Assembly: GCA_963754285.1 (NCBI GenBank)
Contig: CAVWFN010000008.1
Span: 248,001-312,000 of the forward strand
Direction: 5' to 3'
DNA length: 64,000 bases
DNA from: RYN-133 sp963754285
Lineage (GTDB): Bacteria > Actinomycetota > Actinomycetes > Mycobacteriales > Jatrophihabitantaceae
Shown: positions 34,858 to 43,763 of the stretch, piece by piece
Layout of the letters: each line of letters begins with the position of its first letter
Position numbering within the stretch: the first letter of the stretch is position 1
Notes under the pieces: model-generated
Seen by the model: only the letters and a program-made list of their open reading frames with translations
Databases searched by the model: none
Told to the model about the DNA's origin: nothing
Translations under genes and position numbers: made by a program

Positions 34858-36717
34858 GTGCATGCCGCGCTGCAGATCCTCGCGCTAGTCGCCGTCGTCG
34901 GTTTCGTCGCCGGCACCGCGCGACGTTTTGGCTGGTCCGAACCGCTCGTCCTCGTCGTCGTCGGCATCGGCCTGTCGTTCGTCCCGCACTTTCCCGACAT
35001 CCGCCTCACGCCCGACATCGTCCTCATCGGCCTGCTGCCGCCGCTGCTGTATTCCGCAGCCATTCGCACGTCCCTCGTCGACTTCAAGGCCAACCGCCGC
35101 GCCATACTCTTGCTGTCGGTCGGACTCGTCGCGTTCTCGACGGTCGTGGTCGGCTATGTCGCGTACTGGGCCATCCCTGCAGTGACGCTCGCCGCCGGCT
35201 TCGCGATCGGCGCGGTCATTGCGCCGCCGGACGCCGTCGCCGCGACAACGGTGGCACGCAGGGTCGGCATGCCACGCCGCATCGTCTCGATCCTCGAGGG
35301 CGAGAGCCTGTTCAACGACGCGTCCGCCCTGGTCGCGTTGAACACCGCGATCGTCGCGATTGCCGGCTCGGTGGACGCCTGGCACATCGGCTGGGACTTC
35401 GTGCGCGAGGCCGGCGGGGGCATCCTCGTCGGCGGAATCGTTGCGGTCGTGCTCGCCTTCATCCGCAAGCGCATCGACGACCCGCTGCTCGACACCACGC
35501 TGTCGTTCGCCGCGCCGTACGCCGCGTTCCTGCCGGCGCAACAGATCCACGCGTCCGGGGTGCTTGCCGTCGTGATCACCGGGCTGTTCCTCGGCCACAA
35601 GGCGCCGACCCTGCAGACGGCCCGCTCGCGGATCGCCGAGAACATCAACTGGCGCACTGTGCAGTTCCTGCTCGAGAACGTGGTGTTCCTGCTGATCGGC
35701 CTGCAGGTGCGCGGCATCCTCAAAACCGTCGGCGCCGCGCATCTGCCGTGGTCGCAGATCGTCTGGCCGTGCGCGGCGATCCTCGCGGCGACCATCCTCG
35801 CGCGCTTCGTGTGGATGTTCGCCGTCACCGGCCTCATGCGTCTGCTACGGATGCGCACGTGGGGCTGGCGCGTCAGCCTCGTCGTCAGCTGGGCCGGCAT
35901 GCGCGGTGTCGTCACGCTCGCTGCGGCGTTCCTGCTGCCCGCCGACACGCCGCAACGCGGCCTGCTCACCCTGGCGGCGTTCGTCGTCGTGGCGGGGACG
36001 CTGCTGCTGCAGGGGCTCAGCCTGCCGTGGCTCGTGCGGCTGCTGCATCTGCCGCGTCCCGACATCGCCGAGGACGCGTTGCAGTCGGCCGGTCTCGTCG
36101 ATCGCGCCGCGCGCGCGGGCCTCGCCGTTCTCGACGAGGTGAAGTCGGACGATGACCCGCCCGAGGTCATCGAGCAGTTGCAGGAGCGCTCTATGCGGCG
36201 TTCGAACCAGATCTGGGAACAGCTCGGACGCTCGCAGGCCGAGCTCGAACCGCCGGCTGCGACCTACCGCCGGCTGCGGCTGCAGATGATCTCGGCCGAA
36301 CGCAGCTCCATCCTCGAGGCGCGCGACAGCGGCACCTACGACGACGAGGTGTTGCGCATGGCGCTGACCGCGATCGACCTCGAGGAATCGCTGCTCGACC
36401 GCGTCGAGGACGCCGCCGGCCGCATCGACGACGAGTTGGTCACCCCCGACAAGCGTGCCGGCGACTGCAAGCACCTCGACGACGCACCCCGTGTCATCCG
36501 CGCGAACACCCCCGGCGTGTGCGAGGACTGCGTGCGCGAGGGCAGCCGCTGGGTGCATCTGCGGCTGTGCCTGACCTGCGGCAAGGTCGGCTGCTGCGAC
36601 TCGTCGGTCCGCAAGCACGCCACCGCGCACTTCCACGAGACCGAGCACCCGGTCATGCGCAGCATCGAACCCGGCGAGGCGTGGCGCTGGTGCTACGTGG
36701 ATGACCTGCTCGGCTGA
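34858..36717 (+). CDS. NhaP-type Na+/H+ antiporter with C-terminal UBP zinc finger
   Basis: A 619-residue CPA1 antiporter. About twelve helices cover residues 1-395, with the ion-site motifs GAVIAPPDAVAATTVARRVG near 120, ILEGESLFNDASALVALNTA near 143 and VSWAGMRGVVTLAAAF near 343. A cytoplasmic helical region follows. The last ~80 residues hold a ubiquitin-hydrolase-type zinc finger with Cys/His ligands in CKHLDDAP, VCEDCVREG, LCLTCGKVGCCDSS and KHATAHFHETEHPV. The zinc finger is odd in an organism without canonical ubiquitin; it may sense a C-terminal peptide or pH. GTG at 34858. Confidence 0.87.
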   Translation: MHAALQILALVAVVGFVAGTARRFGWSEPLVLVVVGIGLSFVPHFPDIRLTPDIVLIGLLPPLLYSAAIRTSLVDFKANRRAILLLSVGLVAFSTVVVGYVAYWAIPAVTLAAGFAIGAVIAPPDAVAATTVARRVGMPRRIVSILEGESLFNDASALVALNTAIVAIAGSVDAWHIGWDFVREAGGGILVGGIVAVVLAFIRKRIDDPLLDTTLSFAAPYAAFLPAQQIHASGVLAVVITGLFLGHKAPTLQTARSRIAENINWRTVQFLLENVVFLLIGLQVRGILKTVGAAHLPWSQIVWPCAAILAATILARFVWMFAVTGLMRLLRMRTWGWRVSLVVSWAGMRGVVTLAAAFLLPADTPQRGLLTLAAFVVVAGTLLLQGLSLPWLVRLLHLPRPDIAEDALQSAGLVDRAARAGLAVLDEVKSDDDPPEVIEQLQERSMRRSNQIWEQLGRSQAELEPPAATYRRLRLQMISAERSSILEARDSGTYDDEVLRMALTAIDLEESLLDRVEDAAGRIDDELVTPDKRAGDCKHLDDAPRVIRANTPGVCEDCVREGSRWVHLRLCLTCGKVGCCDSSVRKHATAHFHETEHPVMRSIEPGEAWRWCYVDDLLG

Positions 36718-36718
36718 C

Positions 36719-36747
36719 CCGCTACTTGCCAGATTGGAAAGTAGCGG
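36719..36747. promoter_or_regulatory. 29-bp palindromic operator, upstream copy
   Basis: Arms CCGCTACTTGCCA and TGGAAAGTAGCGG flank GAT, with 12 of 13 positions symmetric. It overlaps a candidate promoter (TTGCCA at 36726-36731, 17-bp spacer, CATGCT at 36749-36754). The adjacent regulator gene at 37316 is the obvious candidate to bind it. Confidence 0.55.
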
Positions 36748-36752
36748 TCATG

Positions 36753-36769
36753 CTTTCCAACATGGAAAG
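36753..36769. promoter_or_regulatory. 17-bp palindromic operator overlapping start codon
   Basis: CTTTCCA and TGGAAAG flank ACA, sharing the inner half-site TGGAAAGTAGCG with the upstream copy; centres are 28 bp apart. The ATG at 36762 lies inside it. Binding here would block transcription start or early elongation. Confidence 0.55.
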
Positions 36770-37319
36770 TAGCGATCTCGGCGCGCACGAGGCCTCGGCT
36801 GCACTCGCCGATGCCGACGAAGGTCGGCGGCGACTCATCGAACAGATCACCTTGCCGACGATGTTCTGCACATCGCTCGGCGTCGCGATCGCCGTGCAGA
36901 TAGCGACGTCGGCGCTCGGGGTAGCCCGCGGTGGCACCTGGCTGACCGTCGGTCTGCCGGCAGGGCTTGCACTTCTGGCCGTCGTGTCCATCGTCTCGTT
37001 GGTTCGCTTCCGGCAGATCAACGGCGTCTGGGTGAACGGTCTCGCCTCGCAGGTCGTCGGCGGAACGGCGAACGCGGCCTCGATTCCCTACGCGCTCACG
37101 TTCGCGATCGCGACGTGGGCGGCCTTGGCCACGCAATGGTGGCTGGTGCTCGTCAGTGCCGCGATCGGCGGCATCGCGTACGCGCTGGCCGGACAGTACT
37201 GGTGGCGTCGATATCGCGTCGATCCGGTGGCGCACGGTCGCGGCGAGTCGTTGGTGTGGCTCGGCGTGCTGATCGTGGCAGCGGTGGCCGGGCTGATCGT
37301 GGTGGCAACCGCACGGTGA
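36762..37319 (+). CDS. Membrane protein controlled with adjacent regulator
   Basis: About 185 residues with some four to five hydrophobic segments: MFCTSLGVAIAVQIATSA, WLTVGLPAGLALLAVVSIVS, ALTFAIATWAALATQWWLV, VSAAIGGIAYALAG and LVWLGVLIVAAVAGLIVV. ATG at 36762 would make a leaderless or near-leaderless message if the predicted promoter is right; ATG 36750 is an alternative. It overlaps the regulator start (GTGA). Function unknown; pairs of this kind are often self-repressed. Confidence 0.65.
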   Translation: MESSDLGAHEASAALADADEGRRRLIEQITLPTMFCTSLGVAIAVQIATSALGVARGGTWLTVGLPAGLALLAVVSIVSLVRFRQINGVWVNGLASQVVGGTANAASIPYALTFAIATWAALATQWWLVLVSAAIGGIAYALAGQYWWRRYRVDPVAHGRGESLVWLGVLIVAAVAGLIVVATAR

Positions 37320-37636
37320 CGCGCGATCTTGACCCGAACCTCCAGCACCCGGCTCGGCTGCGGCTGATGACGATGTTGACCGCCGTGTCCGAAGCGGAGT
37401 TCTCGGCGCTGCGCGATCACCTCGACGTGGCCGACTCGGTGCTGTCCAAGCACATCAGTGCGCTCGCCTCGGTGCGCTACGTGAACAGCCGTAAGGGAAC
37501 GCACCTCGGCAGGCGAACGACCTGGATCAGACTGACGCCCACCGGGCGCCGGGCACTGGCTGCCCACGTGAGCGTCCTGCGCGCGATCATCGACCAGGTC
37601 GACGTCGCGACCAAGCCTGCGCGAAGCCGCAAATAA
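37316..37636 (+). CDS. Winged-helix transcriptional regulator (MarR/ArsR-like, HTH_34 type)
   Basis: A 106-residue DNA-binding protein: HPARLRLMTMLTAVSEAEFS, then LRDHLDVADSVLSKHISALA as the recognition region, then RKGTHLGRRTTWIRLTPTGR as the wing. Length and layout match small transcriptional regulators with a single winged-helix domain. It overlaps the membrane protein gene and probably represses the pair through the palindromes at 36.72-36.77 kb. GTG start at 37316. Confidence 0.82.
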   Translation: MTRDLDPNLQHPARLRLMTMLTAVSEAEFSALRDHLDVADSVLSKHISALASVRYVNSRKGTHLGRRTTWIRLTPTGRRALAAHVSVLRAIIDQVDVATKPARSRK

Positions 37637-37651
37637 GCGTTGCGCAACACA

Positions 37652-37679
37652 AAGGGCCGGCCCGAACGGGCCGGCCCTT
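37652..37679. terminator. Strong bidirectional terminator between regulator and groEL
   Basis: A perfect 13-bp GC-rich stem (AAGGGCCGGCCCG and its complement) with an AA loop, between two convergent genes, 18 bp before the groEL stop side. Confidence 0.85.
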
Positions 37680-37697
37680 CGCGTGAAGCGGGTGGAC

Positions 37698-39323
<1,626 letters not shown>

Positions 39324-39341
39324 GCGGTTTCGTTCCCTTCA

Positions 39342-39352
39342 CATGGAAAGTA
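39342..39352. promoter_or_regulatory. Half-site in groEL leader matching the 36.7-kb operator
   Basis: CATGGAAAGTA, 19 bp upstream of the groEL ATG, is identical to the right half of the palindrome at 36753-36769 (the match extends one more base to ACATGGAAAGTA). No symmetric partner is present. It could be coincidence. Confidence 0.25.
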
Positions 39353-39414
39353 AGGATTCCGGCCCCTGGTGCCCGCGACGGACGGCGCCCATGGGAGCGC
39401 CTCACCACGACCGG

Positions 39415-39441
39415 CTGGCACTCACAGTACGCGAGTGCCAG
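39415..39441. promoter_or_regulatory. CIRCE element 1 (HrcA operator)
   Basis: CTGGCACTC and GAGTGCCAG flank nine bases: a perfect inverted repeat matching the HrcA operator pattern. It lies just downstream of the groEL -10 region. Confidence 0.93.
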
Positions 39442-39445
39442 TCCA

Positions 39446-39474
39446 GGTTTAGCACTCGCCCCCGGCGAGTGCAA
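39446..39474 (-). promoter_or_regulatory. groEL promoter
   Basis: On the minus strand, TTGCAC (39474-39469), a 17-bp spacer and TAAACC (39451-39446). The -35 lies in the second CIRCE, and the first CIRCE follows the -10, so HrcA would block both. Confidence 0.65.
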
Positions 39475-39475
39475 G
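39449..39475. promoter_or_regulatory. CIRCE element 2 (HrcA operator)
   Basis: TTAGCACTC and GAGTGCAAG flank nine bases; seven of nine arm positions are symmetric. It overlaps the groEL -35. Confidence 0.88.
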
Positions 39476-39483
39476 AAAGGTGA

Positions 39484-39813
39484 CTACTCGGCGCTCACGC
39501 CGTCGGCGACGTGCCGGGCGATGGGTGCGAGGGGGCGCACGGCGACGGGTTCCTCGAGCAGATCGGCCAGCTCCAGCTGCAGCGCGCGGAAGAAGTCGTG
39601 CTCGAAATGCGCCTGGACGGCGCCGGCATCGGCGAACTCTTCCCAGACCCAGACCAGCTGCTCGTCGTTGGGGTCCGCGGCCACCGAAATGAGCGTCGTA
39701 CCCGGCTCGCCGGCCCCGAGCGTGCGCAGGTAGTTGCCGAGCACGCGCAGCAGGTCATCGCGCTGCCCGTCCTTGCTGGTCAGCTGTAACAGCGCTCCGA
39801 AGCCTTCACCCAT
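39484..39813 (-). CDS. Antibiotic-biosynthesis-monooxygenase (ABM) fold protein
   Basis: A 109-residue protein of the dimeric alpha+beta barrel type: GALLQLTSKDGQRDDLLRVL, TTLISVAADPNDEQLVWVWE and HFEHDFFRALQLELADLLEE match ABM/YgiN-like proteins. The ATG at 39813 is chosen for family length; in-frame codons upstream overlap a short repeat. Possible roles are quinol or small-metabolite oxidation, or simply a stress-linked barrel protein. It is divergent from the P450 gene. Confidence 0.72.
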   Translation of the reverse strand: MGEGFGALLQLTSKDGQRDDLLRVLGNYLRTLGAGEPGTTLISVAADPNDEQLVWVWEEFADAGAVQAHFEHDFFRALQLELADLLEEPVAVRPLAPIARHVADGVSAE

Positions 39814-39840
39814 GAACACGTCCAACGCCCTGTCTGCAGG

Positions 39841-39891
39841 GCCCATTCCCGGGCGCATTCCCGGTGCCCATTCCCCGCGCCCATTCCCGAG
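39841..39891. repeat. Four imperfect copies of a CCATTCCC-type unit
   Basis: Four near-identical segments (GCCCATTCCCGG, GCGCATTCCCGG, TGCCCATTCCCC, GCGCCCATTCCCG) in tandem occupy the ABM/P450 divergent spacer. They could be slippage products or regulator sites. Confidence 0.5.
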
Positions 39892-39918
39892 GGACCGTTC
39901 GCGCGCGAAGATCATGCG

Positions 39919-41166
39919 GTGACGACCGTGAGCCAGGCACGCCAGGCGGCACGCTTCGCCGCCGGGCTCTACTGGCAGCGCACTGCGATCCGCTACCGCG
40001 CCCACGTCAAGCGCGACGAACTGGCCCAACTGTGGACGCGGGCCGGTCGCGGCGACCCGTACGCCGTCTACGACCGGCTGCGCGCTCGTGGACCACTGAC
40101 GCCGACGGCGCTGGGCAACTGGTCCTCGACCAGCCACGAGATCTGCAGCCGGGTGCTGCGCGATCGCCGGTTCAGTGTCCGGCCGGTGGGCAGCAACCAG
40201 GCCGAGGACGAGATGAACCTGTCCTTCCTCGAGATGGATCCGCCCGACCACACCCGGTTGCGACGGCTGGTGGTGCCGGCGTTTCGCCCGAAGCAGATGG
40301 CGGTCTGGGGCCCGCGCATCGACAAGCGCGTCCAGGCGATGCTCGACGACGCCGGTGACCGGTTCGATCTGGTCGATGCACTCGCCGCGCCGCTGCCGAT
40401 AGCCGTGATCAGCGAGTTGCTCGGAGTTCCGCAGGAGCGAGGGGCCGACTTCCGCCGTTACGGGGCGACGATCGGTTCGGCACTCGACGGCATCCGCTCG
40501 TTGCGGCATGCGTCGGCATTGATGTCGGCGAATGCCGAATTGGAGAAGTTGTTCACGCAGCTGTTCGAGTTGCGCCGGCGCGAGCCGTCCGACGATCTCG
40601 TGAGCACGGTCGTCACCGCCGCGCAGGGCGAAGCCGCGGCAGTGTCGCCGGCCGAGCTGCTGCCGTTGTGCGTGTTGCTGCTCGTTGCCGGATTCGAGAC
40701 GACGGTGAACCTGATCAGCAACACGATGCTGGCGTTGCTCGAGCATCCGGAGCAGTGGGCCCTGCTTCGTGACGATCCGACGCTCGCGGCCGACGCGGTC
40801 GAAGAGACGTTGCGCTACGACCCGCCGGTGCAGCAGACGGGACGCTTCGCGACTGAGCCGATCGACCTCGCCGGACAGGTCGTGCGACGTGGCCAGAGCG
40901 TCGCAATCCTCATCGGCGGCGCGAATCGCGACCCGCAGGTGCACCCCGACCCGGACCGCTTCGACATCAGGCGGCACCAGCACGACAATCTCGCGTTCTC
41001 CAGCGGGATCCATTACTGCATCGGCCAGCCGCTGGCCAAGCTCGAGGCGACCAGCGCGGTGCGAGCGGTCGCCGAGCGCTTCCCGTCCTTAAGGCTGGCC
41101 GGACGGGTGACGCGCCGCCGGGGAACCACCATCCGCGGGCCGCTGCACCTACCGGTGCGCGGCTGA
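39919..41166 (+). CDS. Cytochrome P450
   Basis: A 415-residue soluble bacterial P450. It has the I-helix oxygen motif AGFETT near residue 258, the K-helix ExxR in EETLRYDPPVQ near 295, and the heme-binding FSSGIHYCIGQPLAKLE near 360 with the Cys thiolate ligand. MDPPDHTRLRRLV in the C-helix is also conserved. It hydroxylates an unknown organic substrate using external ferredoxin and reductase; neither is nearby. GTG at 39919. Confidence 0.93.
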   Translation: MTTVSQARQAARFAAGLYWQRTAIRYRAHVKRDELAQLWTRAGRGDPYAVYDRLRARGPLTPTALGNWSSTSHEICSRVLRDRRFSVRPVGSNQAEDEMNLSFLEMDPPDHTRLRRLVVPAFRPKQMAVWGPRIDKRVQAMLDDAGDRFDLVDALAAPLPIAVISELLGVPQERGADFRRYGATIGSALDGIRSLRHASALMSANAELEKLFTQLFELRRREPSDDLVSTVVTAAQGEAAAVSPAELLPLCVLLLVAGFETTVNLISNTMLALLEHPEQWALLRDDPTLAADAVEETLRYDPPVQQTGRFATEPIDLAGQVVRRGQSVAILIGGANRDPQVHPDPDRFDIRRHQHDNLAFSSGIHYCIGQPLAKLEATSAVRAVAERFPSLRLAGRVTRRRGTTIRGPLHLPVRG

Positions 41167-41182
41167 CAACGCCACGAACGGC

Positions 41183-41218
41183 GACGGCCCGGTCTCGCAA
41201 ATGCGAAACCGGGCCGTC
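41183..41218. terminator. Bidirectional terminator between P450 and cspA
   Basis: A 16-bp stem (one mismatch) with an AAAT loop: GACGGCCCGGTCTCGC pairs with GCGAAACCGGGCCGTC. It lies between convergent genes. Confidence 0.85.
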
Positions 41219-41236
41219 AGGCGTTGGTGGGTCTGC

Positions 41237-41437
41237 TCAGACGAGTCGAACCGCGTCGGCCTGCGGACCCTTGGGGCCCTGGGCGACCTCGAACTCCACG
41301 CGCTGGCCTTCGTCCAGCGAGCGGTAGCCGTCGGCCTGGATGGCGGAGTAGTGGACGAAAACGTCCTGGCCGCCGTCCACGGCGATGAAGCCGTAGCCCT
41401 TCTCGTTGTTGAACCACTTAACGGTGCCCTGTGCCAC
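41237..41437 (-). CDS. cspA: Cold-shock protein CspA-type
   Basis: A 66-residue single cold-shock domain: AQGTVKWFNNEKGYGFIAVD includes RNP1, and DVFVHYSAI is RNP2. It is an RNA chaperone. GTG at 41437 is chosen because AAGGAG lies five bases upstream; the GTG two codons earlier overlaps that site. The long leader (41438 to at least 41580) is typical of cold-regulated csp mRNAs. Confidence 0.93.
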   Translation of the reverse strand: MAQGTVKWFNNEKGYGFIAVDGGQDVFVHYSAIQADGYRSLDEGQRVEFEVAQGPKGPQADAVRLV

Positions 41438-41625
41438 GTGCACTCCTTGCTAGGGGCCTATCCGTCCCGCACACTTCGCGCGGACCGGGGTCTTCGATCA
41501 GGTCCCGCGTACTGCTAAGTGCACGCGTGAAAACTCGTCACTACGACCGCCGCGGAACGCTACCGAATCGCCCACATGAACGCCAGATTCGCTTTACTCA
41601 AGATTAACGCTGAGAAACATGGCGA

Positions 41626-42939
41626 TCAGTGCTTCCGGGTGAAGATCGCCTGCCCCACGCCGTCCCGGCTCAGCGTGAGCGTGTCGCCGACGACGGCCCA
41701 GGTGACCTCTCCACCGGAGAACAGCCGGTCCAGGAAGTCGTTCTGCTGCTGGGTGCCGGGCGGGCCGGACGGGCACGGCAGCGCGACCGTCGTGCGGAAG
41801 TTCGCCACGCTGAACGAGCTGTCGCCGAGGTAGAGCCCGCCGCTACTGGTGTAGCACCGCACGAGTTGCACCCGCTTGCCCGCAGGGAAGGTGAGGACCA
41901 CGCTGCCGACCGCTGTCGTCGCGGTCGCACCCTGCGCCGTGCCGGTGAGCCGCCAGGTGGGACCGGTGAGTTCGGAGGGGATGCCGCCGATCGCACGGAG
42001 CGAGCCCTGGCCCGATGTCAGCGTCAGCACGCTCCCGTCGATGCTCCACCGCACCTGACCAGTCAAGATCGCGTCGATCGCTTCTGCGGACTGGCCGCGA
42101 TAGGGCTGGTTGATCGGTGCCGGGCAGCTGTGGCCACCGGAGATCTGCCGGCTGAGCGTCATGCTGCCGCGGGCGTACTGCACTGTTCCATCCACGCCCG
42201 AGCAGGTGTGCTGCACTTCGTAGGAGTTCGCCTTGAAGATCAGCAAGCCGTTGTCCTGCGACGGTGCGCCATTGCGGAAGCGTCCGGTGCCGTAGGTGAT
42301 CGTCGCGATCTGCCAGTCGTGAGCGGTGAGCAGTTGCGGGTCCTGTCCGCCGACGATGTTGCCGGTGAAGCTCAACCTGCCGATCTCGCTCTTGCTCAGG
42401 ACGAGTGCGCCGGCGGCCAGAGTGAAGGTCACCGGTCCGCTCAGCACGCGGTCGACGAGACCCGCGGTCTGCTCGACGATCGGCGAGCAGGCGGGTTCGG
42501 GCATCGTCAGCGAGAAGGTGGCCGTGGCGCCGCTGGTCGACACTGTGCCGGTGAACGTCCGACAGCCGTCGGTCCCGGTCACCGTCCCGTTCGCGGCAAT
42601 GTCCAGGGTCGCTGTCGCGGTCGCCGCTTGTGGTGCGCCGGTGGCACCGAACACCTTCGCTAGCGTCCAATCGCCCTGCAGCGTCGAGGCGGGGCCCGGG
42701 ACGCGCGTGCCTGCGGCGTTGGGGTGACCGGGCCGGGGTCCGCCGCGCAACGCGAAGGTGAGCCCGGCGATCAAAGCCACGACGGCGGCTGCGGCCACGG
42801 CGACGAACCACGTGCGCCGCCGGCGAGCCGGCGCGAGTGGCAGGGCCTCGTCGGGCGCGGCGTCGATCTCATCGCCCGTCAGCGTGTCGCCGTCGACGCG
42901 GTCGACGCCAGCGCTCACCCGCTGCGCGCAACCTGGCAT
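41626..42939 (-). CDS. Membrane-anchored META-domain-like protein, sigma factor partner; N-terminus likely frameshifted
   Basis: About 437 residues. A basic stretch and transmembrane helix (RRRTWFVAVAAAAVVALIAG) are followed by three extracellular META/HslJ-like repeats (LQGDWTLAKVFGATGAP; LTAHDWQIATITYGTGRF; LTGPTWRLTGTAQG), each with Cys. The expected start is ATG 42958, overlapping the sigma stop (ATGACTGA) and encoding MTDEQMDARLRAAGERW, but that frame stops after 29 codons. The long frame joins near 42905, and one extra base there explains the break. ATG 42939 would rescue a shorter start. Position suggests an anti-sigma or stress sensor role. Confidence 0.7.
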   Translation of the reverse strand: MPGCAQRVSAGVDRVDGDTLTGDEIDAAPDEALPLAPARRRRTWFVAVAAAAVVALIAGLTFALRGGPRPGHPNAAGTRVPGPASTLQGDWTLAKVFGATGAPQAATATATLDIAANGTVTGTDGCRTFTGTVSTSGATATFSLTMPEPACSPIVEQTAGLVDRVLSGPVTFTLAAGALVLSKSEIGRLSFTGNIVGGQDPQLLTAHDWQIATITYGTGRFRNGAPSQDNGLLIFKANSYEVQHTCSGVDGTVQYARGSMTLSRQISGGHSCPAPINQPYRGQSAEAIDAILTGQVRWSIDGSVLTLTSGQGSLRAIGGIPSELTGPTWRLTGTAQGATATTAVGSVVLTFPAGKRVQLVRCYTSSGGLYLGDSSFSVANFRTTVALPCPSGPPGTQQQNDFLDRLFSGGEVTWAVVGDTLTLSRDGVGQAIFTRKH

Positions 42940-42950
42940 CCATCTGCTCG

Positions 42951-43463
42951 TCAGTCATCGTCGTCTCCCAACAGGATCCGCAGTCGGGCGCGGGCGTCGA
43001 ACAGGGTCGACTTGACCGTTCCTGTCGAACACGCCATCACCGCGGCGGTCTCGTCGACAGTGAGCCCGACGAAGTAGTGCAGGTGCACGGCGAGCTGCTG
43101 CCGCTCGGCCAACTGCACGATCGCTCGCTCCAGATCGATGTCCGGATCCCGTTGCACAGCAGGGGTTTCCGGAACATCTGCACGGTCGTCGACGACCTTG
43201 AGCCATCGAGCCCGGGTGCGCCTCGACGCTCGAGCCGCATCGGCCACGATCGCGAGTAACCAGGTCGTCGCGGTCCCCTTCGCCGGGTCGAACAGCGCGC
43301 GCTTCTGCCATCCGCGGGTGAGAGCGTCCTGCACGAGATCGTCCGGATCGGCGTACGGGGCCAATCGGCGCGCGAGTCGACGCATCGGGACCACCGCGGG
43401 CGCGGCCCACGCCGCGAACGCACCCGCATCCGGGCCGGCCTGCGCGTCCGCATCCACGTTCAC
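42951..43463 (-). CDS. ECF sigma factor
   Basis: A 170-residue sigma-70 family factor. Region 2 contains LAPYADPDDLVQDALTRGWQ and TWLLAIVADAARASRRTRAR. Region 4 contains LAERQQLAVHLHYFVGLTVD and ETAAVMACSTGTVKSTLFDA. The start at GTG 43463 follows AAGGTGTGAAC; this ribosome site lies in the 3' arm of an inverted repeat (43464-43495). The META-domain membrane protein overlaps its stop and is the likely anti-sigma partner. Confidence 0.85.
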   Translation of the reverse strand: MNVDADAQAGPDAGAFAAWAAPAVVPMRRLARRLAPYADPDDLVQDALTRGWQKRALFDPAKGTATTWLLAIVADAARASRRTRARWLKVVDDRADVPETPAVQRDPDIDLERAIVQLAERQQLAVHLHYFVGLTVDETAAVMACSTGTVKSTLFDARARLRILLGDDDD

Positions 43464-43495
43464 ACCTTGTCTACGTCGCGACCCGTCGACAAGGT
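43464..43495 (-). promoter_or_regulatory. Inverted repeat covering sigma factor ribosome site
   Basis: ACCTTGTC and GACAAGGT with a 16-base spacer. In the sigma mRNA the second arm contains the AAGG of the ribosome site directly before GTG, so folding would hide it. Confidence 0.4.
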
Positions 43496-43527
43496 TGGGT
43501 TGCTGCAGATTGCGACACGCATCTCTA

Positions 43528-43550
43528 CTTTGTCGATAGACTTTGACAAG
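43528..43550. promoter_or_regulatory. Candidate sulfur-control site upstream of sulfonate operon
   Basis: Contains TCGATAGAC (43533-43541), identical to 2832-2840 by the first sulfonate locus, embedded in a TTGTC-N10-GACAA inverted repeat. It lies ~215 bp before the operon's first gene; the spacer 43551-43763 shows no other gene. Confidence 0.4.
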
Positions 43551-43763
43551 AGACCCTCCACTCTGGCACTGTCGCCGCATGGCCGTTCCGGCAACGCTCG
43601 TCACGCGAGCGCACATCGATCTGCTTCGCGTGGCCTCCGCCAACTGTCCGTCTCCGACCACCGTCGGCTGACCCGACCAACTCCCCCAAGACACCTAGCC
43701 CATCCGGCCCGCGCGAAGCGTGCCGGCCGGGCTCCCCTGTCCCCGAAATCGAAGAGGAACCTC

